Shown: positions 8,545 to 16,352 of the stretch, in pieces
How the letters are laid out: each line of letters starts with the position of its first letter
Numbering within the stretch: position 1 is the first letter of the stretch
Assembly (NCBI RefSeq): GCF_030503895.2
Contig: NZ_CP129970.2
Location: 124,001 to 188,000, forward strand
Reading direction: 5' to 3'
DNA from: Marivirga arenosa
GTDB taxonomy: Bacteria > Bacteroidota > Bacteroidia > Cytophagales > Cyclobacteriaceae
Length of the DNA: 64,000 nucleotides
Notes under the pieces: model-generated
What the model saw: the letters and a program-made list of their open reading frames with translations, nothing else
Databases searched by the model: none
What the model was told of the DNA's origin: nothing
Made by a program: the position numbers and the translations under genes

Positions 8545-10413
8545 ATGGAAAACTTAGACTATTGGCCACTCTTTATTGTTTTTATGATTGCCTGGGTGGT
8601 TCCCATGCTGCTTTCTTGGTTTGAGGTCTCAAAAGTCCCTTCTGTTATTGTAGAAATCATTGTAGGAGTAGCTTGTGGCCCTTTTGTTCTCAATATAATC
8701 TCTGATACCCCTATAGTAAGCTTTTTAGCTGATACTGGTTTCTTATTCTTGATTTTTCTTTCTGGTTTAGAAATTGATATGCAGAAGATCATCTCTTCTT
8801 TTCCAAAAGGTAAAGTAACGCTTTCTAATTTACTCAAAAATTCATTTTTACTTGCCGTATTCATTTATTTTGGCTCCTTGATTTTGTCTCTTCCCTTTGC
8901 CTGGTTCATTAGCCTATTTATGGAAATAGATATTTTCTTTTTTGCTTTATTATTACCCACTGTCGCTTTAAGTATAACGGTTCCCATCTTAAAAGCAGAT
9001 GGAGAATTAAGCAGAAAGTTTGGACAGGTCATGCTGATGGAAGGAGCCATTGCCACGGTGATGAGTATCATCATTATATCAGTTTATTCAGGAGTATTAG
9101 AAAACGGATTTGAAGTAGAGCTTTTATTATTCATCCTCATATTTTTTGCTTTTACCCTAGTTTATATCATAGGAAAGCAAATTAGCAGAAAGAGAAGGTT
9201 TCAGATTATACTCTACAAATTGGAGCATGCTGCAAGCCAAATTCGGATACGGGGAACAGTAGCCCTGCTCATGTTCTTTGTATTAATTGCCCATCTCATC
9301 AATACCGAACTCGTTATGGGTGCCTTTTTTGCGGGAGCCTTACTGAGTCTTTTTGTGGAGAAAAAACGCTCTTCTTTACTGTTCAAATTAGACGGCATGA
9401 GTTATGGCTTTTTCATTCCCATCTTTTTCATCATGGTGGGAGTAAACCTCGATTTATCCTCATTAAGTCAGTTTGGAGAATCTATTCCCTTTATCATCAC
9501 CCTGCTTTTAGGTTTTTCCATTACCCAAATTCTTCCTGCCCTTATTATGTGGAAAGTATTTGGTCTGAAAAAAGCGCTAGCGGGTGGGGTTTTACTTTGT
9601 GCAAGAATGGGCCTTACTATTGCGGCTGCTCAAATTGGTTTAAATCTTGGGGTGATTAATTCAGCAGAAAACGCAGGAATTGTCATTTCTTCGATTTTGA
9701 TTAGTCTAATTTCTCCGCTGCTCTACAAAATTTTAAATAAATCAGAAGTTGAAGAACACTATGAAATTTACATATTGGGAGGACTTAGAGCCAGTATCAT
9801 TTTAGCCGAGCGACTCAAAATGCATGGGATTTCTGCTTTAAGTATAGTACAGAAAAAGGATTTAATCCCAGAATATGAAAGAAAGCATCTTAATTTCAAT
9901 TATGTAGAGCAAGTTTCTGAAGAAGTAATTTCGGGTTTAAATATCAAAACAGGAGATTTAGTGATTGTATTAACTGAATCTAAGTTGTTAAACCAAGAGT
10001 TAACGACCTTCATAAAAGAGAAACTTCACCACAGTAAGATTATTGCACGAAAGCAATCTGCTAACCGCAAATTAATAGGACCCAATTCGAAAATTAAATT
10101 TATTGATCACGATGAAGTATTGGCCAGCCATGTGGAATCTTTGATTGTAAGCCCTGATTCCATTTCCTCTTTATCCGAGAGCTTTGAAAATTATAGATTG
10201 GAGGAAATACAGATTAAAAGAAAGGAAATTCATAAAAGGAAAGTAAAAGAATTAGCACTCCCTCCTACTGGCTCATTAGTGATTCAAAAGCGTGATGGGG
10301 AAGTTTTTATTCCGCATGGTGATACAAAATTATTATTAGGAGATTTCATAACGGTTATTGGAAATCAGAATGCTTTGGCAGAATTTCGAAAAACCTTTGT
10401 CGGAAATACTTAA
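8545..10413 (+). CDS. Cation/proton antiporter with RCK (TrkA) regulatory region
   Basis: Kef/CPA2-type inner membrane antiporter, 622 aa from the chosen ATG. About 12 hydrophobic helices occupy residues ~5-400, with the conserved GAFFAGALLSLF and CARMGLTIAAAQ segments. A degenerate TrkA-N-like nucleotide-binding region (YILGGLRASIILAERL) follows at ~410-520, then a TrkA-C domain (GSLVIQKRDGEVFIPHGDT) at the C-terminus. The TTG at 8485 would add 20 residues; ATG 8545 is preferred because MENLDYWPLF starts directly before helix 1 and a promoter box sits just before 8485. Ion specificity (K+ or Na+) is unknown. Monocistronic. Confidence 0.85.
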   Translation: MENLDYWPLFIVFMIAWVVPMLLSWFEVSKVPSVIVEIIVGVACGPFVLNIISDTPIVSFLADTGFLFLIFLSGLEIDMQKIISSFPKGKVTLSNLLKNSFLLAVFIYFGSLILSLPFAWFISLFMEIDIFFFALLLPTVALSITVPILKADGELSRKFGQVMLMEGAIATVMSIIIISVYSGVLENGFEVELLLFILIFFAFTLVYIIGKQISRKRRFQIILYKLEHAASQIRIRGTVALLMFFVLIAHLINTELVMGAFFAGALLSLFVEKKRSSLLFKLDGMSYGFFIPIFFIMVGVNLDLSSLSQFGESIPFIITLLLGFSITQILPALIMWKVFGLKKALAGGVLLCARMGLTIAAAQIGLNLGVINSAENAGIVISSILISLISPLLYKILNKSEVEEHYEIYILGGLRASIILAERLKMHGISALSIVQKKDLIPEYERKHLNFNYVEQVSEEVISGLNIKTGDLVIVLTESKLLNQELTTFIKEKLHHSKIIARKQSANRKLIGPNSKIKFIDHDEVLASHVESLIVSPDSISSLSESFENYRLEEIQIKRKEIHKRKVKELALPPTGSLVIQKRDGEVFIPHGDTKLLLGDFITVIGNQNALAEFRKTFVGNT

Positions 10414-10813
10414 TAAGATTGTTCTCAATCAGAACATTTAAATCTACTGATGAGGTTCATTTGAATACAGGCAGCGCGTGAAAAACAGTTTTAAGCCACT
10501 GTATCGTCCTAAAACAACTTTGCGGCTCATAGATTTAATCGGTTTATAAATTCATAGTTTATAGAATTAATTCCTGAAACTGGACCTCTACCTCTATATC
10601 AATAAAATCCCAAATCATATGGTAGGTAATTCTACCTATTTCAGCAAAACCAGTATTTCTACGCTAAAAAATATCCACTCATTATCAGACATTTATAATG
10701 TAATCGTAAAAAAACTTCGATTAGACCGCTAGCTAGTATTAATACCATCGAAGTATAAAGGCGTAATCCGAAAAGCCCATATTAAATAGAGTAGGAAAAT
10801 TAATAATAAAAAC
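10414..10813. other. 400-bp intergenic region before the cystatin-like gene
   Basis: No gene or tRNA seen. It contains a short hairpin (TAGGTA-ATTC-TACCTA, 10623-10638). No convincing Bacteroidota promoter was found, though one must exist for the following gene pair. The region marks the start of the accessory block. Confidence 0.5.
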
Positions 10814-11092
10814 ATGTCAGAACAAACAAATAAACTAGGCGCATTTTCACCATATTCAAGTGAAATAAGTAAAGCAAGTAAATCAGCTTTTGATGAAGCC
10901 ATGAAAGGGCTTGTAGGTGTTAGATATGCACCAGTAGCAGTGTCTCATCAAGTTGTATCGGGTACTAATTACCATTTCTTCTGTAATACCGAATCTGCAA
11001 CAAGACAACCCGTAATTGGAGCAGCGATTGTCAGTATTTATAAGCCATTAGAAGGCTCTGCTATTATTAACAACATCAAAGAAATCAACTAA
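10814..11092 (+). CDS. Small cystatin-like protein
   Basis: 92 aa without a signal peptide. An N-terminal helix (SKASKSAFDEAMKGLVG) is followed by VRYAPVAVSHQVVSGTNYHFFC. The QVVSG pentapeptide, followed by T-N-Y, matches the first inhibitory loop (QxVxG) of cystatins, and the order helix then four strands fits the cystatin fold. In eukaryotes this loop enters the active site of papain-like proteases; here protease inhibition is only inferred. The gene is followed after 11 bp by a 215-aa unknown, so they form an operon. It converges on the P47-like operon and may be an accessory or protective partner of it. Confidence 0.65.
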   Translation: MSEQTNKLGAFSPYSSEISKASKSAFDEAMKGLVGVRYAPVAVSHQVVSGTNYHFFCNTESATRQPVIGAAIVSIYKPLEGSAIINNIKEIN

Positions 11093-11103
11093 ACTTTAAA
11101 GTT

Positions 11104-11751
11104 ATGCAATCAATTCCAATTAAAGTTAAAAACGTTACTGTCTATATGTATTTCAATCCATTGGAACCGTTGTCAGCCGTAATATTAACAAATGCGACTG
11201 GTACTTATTCCATTGGCACTTTAGGGCTCAATTCCTTTTACAATTTAGCGCTAGAAAATGAGGGCAAAGTCACAAACCCGTTAAATGTTCATGCTAAGTA
11301 CTATGCAACATTTGAGACAGAGTCAGGACATAAAGGTACTACTCCTTGGATGTATTGCCTAAATAATTCATCGAAGCCCGACTTTGGTAGAACTATTAGT
11401 ATGGTGCCTTCAGACACAAATGATATTGGTGTAAATTTAGCAGATGAGTCAGGTTTTATAACACTTGGCGAATTAACTGATATTACTGTTTCACAAGTTT
11501 TTCCTTCCCCAGGTATTGGTCAACGTACATTGATCACTAATGGGACAGGAAATATTATTGCCACAAGATTTGGCACGCCACACGAAATGGGTGTACAGGT
11601 TAATGATGGTTACTGGTTAGATTCAATTTTAGTAGGATCTAAGAATATTATAATTTCAGCTAAGACCAAAAAAGGGGATATATTTTCTCAAACTGGCTAT
11701 ACTGTCATTAAAGGAGAAAAGCCAGCGATTTTCTTAAAGCAGTTCTTTTAG
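11104..11751 (+). CDS. Uncharacterised 215-aa protein, cystatin-like operon
   Basis: No family recognised. The protein has no signal peptide or membrane helix, is rich in Thr/Gly/Asn and looks all-beta (alternating hydrophobic strands such as VKNVTVYMYF, HAKYYATFET, KNIIISAKT). The ATG is 11 bp after the cystatin-like stop and the gene is followed by a good terminator, so this is a two-gene unit. The composition resembles small secreted or structural beta-sandwich proteins, but no function is claimed. Confidence 0.7.
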   Translation: MQSIPIKVKNVTVYMYFNPLEPLSAVILTNATGTYSIGTLGLNSFYNLALENEGKVTNPLNVHAKYYATFETESGHKGTTPWMYCLNNSSKPDFGRTISMVPSDTNDIGVNLADESGFITLGELTDITVSQVFPSPGIGQRTLITNGTGNIIATRFGTPHEMGVQVNDGYWLDSILVGSKNIIISAKTKKGDIFSQTGYTVIKGEKPAIFLKQFF

Positions 11752-11798
11752 AAGATTCGAAATTAGCGAAATATAATTTCTTACCCTTTATATATTAG

Positions 11799-11840
11799 AG
11801 CTCCGAAAATTTCAGTGGAATTTTCGGGGCTTTATCTTTT
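11799..11840 (+). terminator. Terminator of the cystatin-like operon
   Basis: AGCTCCGAAAATT / AATTTTCGGGGCT stem (13 pairs, one G-U) with a 7-nt loop, followed by TTTATCTTTT. Confidence 0.85.
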
Positions 11841-12434
11841 ACAAATTTATTTCTTTGCACTTGATTTAAATTTTAATTAAAAGTTTCATAAGCTAGAAAC
11901 TTGAATCTCCCAACCCTCCGAAGCAATTAATAAGATAACACTTTAAGTGCAAACAAATTTAATAAAAGCCGATTCTACACTGCTGATTTTAGTCCTTCAG
12001 AAGAAGATTTCTCTGGACTACATTTAATCTGTGATTTTGTACCAGTATACTCTTACCTACTTAAATCAGAATCCTCTTCTTGCTTTGCAAGGCTACAATT
12101 AGCTAGAATGTTTTTGCATCCGATATCTTAAAGCAGCAATTTGAAAGCCATTAAAATCTTTCTAAGAAATTATATATAATAGTGGGACGTTTAATTATTC
12201 ACCGATAGATTAACGGCTGGCTTTGTGTTATACAATAATAATTAGCACAAGGGCTTTTTTCCTATTGTCTTTTATTATAGTTTTCTCATGGATTCAATGG
12301 AAAGATGTTTTCAAATAAAAAAATAGAATATTCAAAAAAACATGTACTTTAATTAAAGGACGATGTAATTGAATATTCTATTTAGTACCTCTGTTAATTC
12401 AATTTATCTGGATTTAAATCAGATAAACCTGTTC
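11841..12434. other. Intergenic region between convergent operons
   Basis: About 590 bp with no credible ORF, tRNA or mobile-element remnant seen. Its only clear structure is the long inverted repeat at 12321-12383. Confidence 0.5.
12321..12383. repeat. Perfect 15-bp inverted repeat with 33-nt spacer
   Basis: AAATAGAATATTCAA (12321-12335) and its exact reverse complement TTGAATATTCTATTT (12369-12383). It lies 51 bp beyond the stop of the 691-aa gene. On the minus strand the far arm is followed by TTTTTATTTG, so it may terminate that operon, although the stem is AT-rich and the loop is long. Confidence 0.65.
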
Positions 12435-14510
12435 TTATCGCTCATTTGCAAAAGCCTCTTGTCCGTAACGTTCAGCAGATTCTTCAGCTTCAGCTGATTT
12501 GCTTTTTTCGCTTTCTTCTGTTGTGCTTTCAGCTGTTTCCTTTTGTTCCTTAAGTGCCTCTTCCTCTTTTGCTAAATCATCCAACTGTTGTTTCAATTGT
12601 GCTTCTTGCTGAGTTAGAACATCTTTATTTGGCGGATCTTTTTTGAGCTCATTTTGAATTTTGGTTAATTCTTCCTGAGAATCGGCTTTTTCCTTACTAG
12701 TTTGACTAATGCTAGTTTCAGTCTCTGTAATAGCCGCTTGAACTTCACTTTCATGATTTTGAAGGAGCGCTACTTTATGTGAGGAAACCTCTGCAATTAG
12801 TTTTTGATTTAAGAAAGAGTCCATTGCCGAATCTTGAAAACGAGAAGCAATTTTATCGATAGAAATTAATTGCTTCGTAGTTTTCAATCCCTCTGTTATA
12901 TCCGGATTTAACTTTTGTACCAATTTTTGAAAATCCGGATCTGCCACAAGCTGTTGTTCTATTGTATTGGCCATAGTTGAAGCAACCTTAGATTTAAGGG
13001 AATCATTCAGAAGAGCTGTGGCAATTACATCTGTAGCACTACCCATTACGAGGCGTGTTTCAAAAGCTTGAACCTCAACTAAAGCGCTTTCCTTTATCAC
13101 TTCACTAGCAGCATCTTGAATAGCTTTCCAGTCGATCTTTTCATTCAATTTATCAAGTTCTGCCTTGTTATCTTTTAACATTGATTCCAGCTCTGGAGGA
13201 ATTGGGTATTCCTTCCAATTTGAAGAAACAACGGAAGTATCTAGAATTAAACCACTTTGAAGGCTACTCCGATCGGGAACCAGATCAGTAGGTTCCGATC
13301 TAATAAAGCCTGTTTCACCTAAATTTCCCGAAGCAATTGCACGTTTTTCACCTTCTTCACCTACTGCATTAAATTCATCACAATTACTGGTTTCCATTAA
13401 TTCCTTGATGTTTACCTCACTGACCCTAGTATAGGTAAATAAATGCATTTCATTTAATAGCGCTCCACCAGTGGAATCTAATCCACTTAGGATGGCTGCA
13501 TCTCTGATCAAAGCGAAGTCTTCATGTGCAAGTATCTCTCTAAAGTTTTTTACAACTTCAGGATTTAACAGTAATTCTGCTACTGCATCTTCTCCAACTA
13601 GGTCTTTAAGCTTCTCAAGATTATTATTCAATAAGACTGTCCTTCTAAACACATTTTTGAAAAGAGCGGGTGAGATGGCAGCATTTACAACATCACCGCC
13701 AATGATAGGATTTGCTCCAAAATGCAAGGAAGTACATATCACACCTTCAAAGGAAGGATGAGCATAAAACGACCAGGGAACAATACCATGCTGTGAATGA
13801 AGCATGGATGTCATATTTAATGTTGATTGGATGGTGCCCCCATCATGAGTATAAACATCCTGATTCAAGGAATGAATCACAGAGTTATCTCCTAATAGAT
13901 GGGTACCAACTACCCTACTTCCTTGTTTAAATGCTTCTCGATTGATCTTTCTAATCTCCAACCAATTTTCTTGTATTGCATTTACTGGTGTTCCATCAAT
14001 TGCCCTTCCACCTGCTACCATTTCTGCAAAAATGGAATCGCTAATAGTGGCGCCACCACCAGGAAAACTTCCCATGGCCATACGTTGCAAATTGTAATCT
14101 TTAACTGCTGCAATAGGATCTGGGCATGGTTCTAAACTTACCACAACTACCGCATGAGCTTCAGGAGTAGAAAAATTATTAGTAAAAACGCGCCTTTTTG
14201 CCGCACTAGGCCAACCGGAAGAATCTAAACCGAATTCTTGCATCTGCTGCTTAATAGCTTGTAAACCTACAAGTTTGGTATAATCTCCTATTCCTTTCAA
14301 GTAGGAAGAGCGATCATTTTTCAGGGAAGAAACCAAGTAGCTGGCCATATCTTTTTGCTGAATATGACTTGCAGAAAAACAATCTTGAACCTGATTATAA
14401 TTAATATTTGACAATGGTGCTAAATTGGCTCCTCGCATGGTCAAATTTAGAGCTCCGTTAACAAAAGGAGCTCCTTTAAATACATAATTTCTTAAAACTG
14501 GAAATGCCAT
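12435..14510 (-). CDS. Uncharacterised 691-aa protein with acidic coiled-coil tail (P47-like operon)
   Basis: Not recognised. There is no signal peptide. The first ~380 residues look globular, with conserved-looking segments such as VVVVSLEPCPDP, SFPGGGATISDS, GTHLLGDNSVIHS and GIVPWSFYAHPSFEG. The middle is helical. Residues ~595-691 form a highly charged Glu/Lys/Gln-rich coiled coil ending in a low-complexity Ser/Glu/Ala tail. It is the third gene of the operon; its ATG lies 14 bp after the P47-like stop. The tail suggests a role in assembly or as a scaffold, but this is inference. Confidence 0.72.
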   Translation of the reverse strand: MAFPVLRNYVFKGAPFVNGALNLTMRGANLAPLSNINYNQVQDCFSASHIQQKDMASYLVSSLKNDRSSYLKGIGDYTKLVGLQAIKQQMQEFGLDSSGWPSAAKRRVFTNNFSTPEAHAVVVVSLEPCPDPIAAVKDYNLQRMAMGSFPGGGATISDSIFAEMVAGGRAIDGTPVNAIQENWLEIRKINREAFKQGSRVVGTHLLGDNSVIHSLNQDVYTHDGGTIQSTLNMTSMLHSQHGIVPWSFYAHPSFEGVICTSLHFGANPIIGGDVVNAAISPALFKNVFRRTVLLNNNLEKLKDLVGEDAVAELLLNPEVVKNFREILAHEDFALIRDAAILSGLDSTGGALLNEMHLFTYTRVSEVNIKELMETSNCDEFNAVGEEGEKRAIASGNLGETGFIRSEPTDLVPDRSSLQSGLILDTSVVSSNWKEYPIPPELESMLKDNKAELDKLNEKIDWKAIQDAASEVIKESALVEVQAFETRLVMGSATDVIATALLNDSLKSKVASTMANTIEQQLVADPDFQKLVQKLNPDITEGLKTTKQLISIDKIASRFQDSAMDSFLNQKLIAEVSSHKVALLQNHESEVQAAITETETSISQTSKEKADSQEELTKIQNELKKDPPNKDVLTQQEAQLKQQLDDLAKEEEALKEQKETAESTTEESEKSKSAEAEESAERYGQEAFANER

Positions 14511-14524
14511 AGTTTATTCAAGTT

Positions 14525-16324
14525 TTAGTTAGCTGATTTATCTATATTTCCAAGTAAGACCATATCTCGGGGCACTTGCAATCCTGAATTAACATCTACA
14601 TCAAATATGTTTCCTCCAGGGAATAAAATATTCGTTGTTGCGAAGTAATTAATCCCAGCGAAGGATAAAGATATTTTTGGAGCAAAATTTCCCAGAGCAG
14701 CCTGAAGTGCCTGGTGAATTTCATTAGCAGCATCACCTGTCCAAAATTTATCCCAACAATCTTTGTGAGCGGGTTTAGGTGAAACAGTTGCACTATACGT
14801 ACTCTCTTCAAAGCTTAATTTTGGATTAATATCAATATTATCTGAAGAATCAAGTATTATTTTTGACGGACTATTTGGATTAGATTTAATATCAATGGTA
14901 ACCTTATGTCCAGAATCTGTCGACCAATTAATATCTGAGGTATGACTATAAAATGGACAAATAGTTGTCATGTCCGATCCAGTTTCGTAATTAAACCCTG
15001 CTTGCTGTATGCTCCACTCTAAGGATATTTGATCACCAGTTAAGATCATTGTAATAGGGTAATCATTAGAGCTTAACACATCATTATTAACCTTTAAATA
15101 AGAAGTAGAGTAAGATGAACAACTCCCTGAACCTGGAAAAGATTGACTTCCTGTTTCTGTCTTTGGAATGTTGATCGCTATGTTTATATTACTAGCATGA
15201 ATGTTAGCTTGAATTCCGGAATCTAAATTGGTAAAGGTAACGGAACAATCTGTTAAGCTTTTCTGCAATTGGCTAGTTAAAAAGATGTTTTGAATGAAAC
15301 TTTGAGAAAATATCATACTTGCAGTGTTTCCTTTCGGAATTGGTGAAGAGCGCTTTCCAGCAACAGTAAAGCTAGGGTTTGTTTGACCAACACCTTTATT
15401 TTGAGTGGTTGCTATATAAGTACTAAGTACGCCAGTATTATTACCAGTAGTTACAGTGTTAAACACAAACGACTTCGGAGTAATCATGGTCTCTCCTGTT
15501 GGTGAAGGAGTTGGCGCAATAGAGTTTAGCGCATAATCTATATCATTAACTGAATTACTGAAAAAATTGGTAATACTATTTAACAATTGAGCCTCTTTAT
15601 TGAAATTGCTATCCAGCTTTGGCGAAATAGCGAATGTTGCCGGATTAGATGCTTTATTGCTAAAGTGTAAAACGATGTGCGCCTGTGAAGTTGGGGCGCT
15701 TTCTTTAAAAACAACAATCGTTCCCTTATTATATATTTGATTATCTCCTAAAATAGCAGATATTGGAATAGATCCAACCAAACTGTGCGTTCCAGTCACT
15801 GAAGGGCCTGGTTCTGGTGATTTTATGCTAGTGATTTTATACCAGTCATTTTCATACATGGCACAATCTCCAATCGCAATTTTAGATTGGTCTGTCAGCT
15901 CTGTATATTCTCCATTGCTTACAGAATACCAAGTTTCTGACTTATATTTTGCTGGCGTATCTACTGCACCAACTTTACTTACCACCACTCCCTGATTAGT
16001 AGAACTTATTTTTGAAATGGGCATGTTTAAGGTTGCACGACCATCTAAGTTGAAATTTAAAACTGGTTCACTCAACTTAAAATCGTAGGTAGTCATGTTA
16101 AGCCCACCAAAATCCAAAACCCAATCCCAAATTACTACTCCTGGAATATCGGCAACAAGCTTACCTTGTTTGTATTTTTCGGATAATAATTCATTAAGCT
16201 TTGTCAGATCATAGGAACAAACTACGTCCCATCCGTTAGTCGTGTTTTCCCCCTTCATTGCCGTTGACATTTGACTAAAGTTGTCAAAAATTACTGTGCC
16301 CGAATCATTGTTAATTGTACTCAT
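14525..16324 (-). CDS. P47-like (TULIP-superfamily) protein
   Basis: 599 aa from the chosen ATG (MSTINND), which leaves a 28-bp gap to the upstream gene; an in-frame ATG at 16408 would overlap that gene by 56 bp and is rejected. Near the N-terminus TNGWDVVCSYDLTKLNELL matches the opening of the P47 family (NxYGWDxVYxCSxxxxN-like), members of the lipid-binding TULIP fold. P47 and OrfX proteins are known from clostridial neurotoxin gene clusters, where they are secreted without signal peptides; none is seen here. The rest is beta-rich, with many Ser/Thr/Asn strands. Flanked in one operon by a 985-aa coiled-coil protein and a 691-aa unknown. A lipid-binding or toxin-accessory role is inferred. 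Confidence 0.65.
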   Translation of the reverse strand: MSTINNDSGTVIFDNFSQMSTAMKGENTTNGWDVVCSYDLTKLNELLSEKYKQGKLVADIPGVVIWDWVLDFGGLNMTTYDFKLSEPVLNFNLDGRATLNMPISKISSTNQGVVVSKVGAVDTPAKYKSETWYSVSNGEYTELTDQSKIAIGDCAMYENDWYKITSIKSPEPGPSVTGTHSLVGSIPISAILGDNQIYNKGTIVVFKESAPTSQAHIVLHFSNKASNPATFAISPKLDSNFNKEAQLLNSITNFFSNSVNDIDYALNSIAPTPSPTGETMITPKSFVFNTVTTGNNTGVLSTYIATTQNKGVGQTNPSFTVAGKRSSPIPKGNTASMIFSQSFIQNIFLTSQLQKSLTDCSVTFTNLDSGIQANIHASNINIAINIPKTETGSQSFPGSGSCSSYSTSYLKVNNDVLSSNDYPITMILTGDQISLEWSIQQAGFNYETGSDMTTICPFYSHTSDINWSTDSGHKVTIDIKSNPNSPSKIILDSSDNIDINPKLSFEESTYSATVSPKPAHKDCWDKFWTGDAANEIHQALQAALGNFAPKISLSFAGINYFATTNILFPGGNIFDVDVNSGLQVPRDMVLLGNIDKSAN

Positions 16325-16352
16325 AATTTCTGTGATTAATAGTTTATAGATG

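Noticed and set aside
10414-10813. Possible tRNA or small RNA in the intergenic region
   Set aside because: No cloverleaf, T-loop or terminator pattern could be found; only a 6-bp hairpin.
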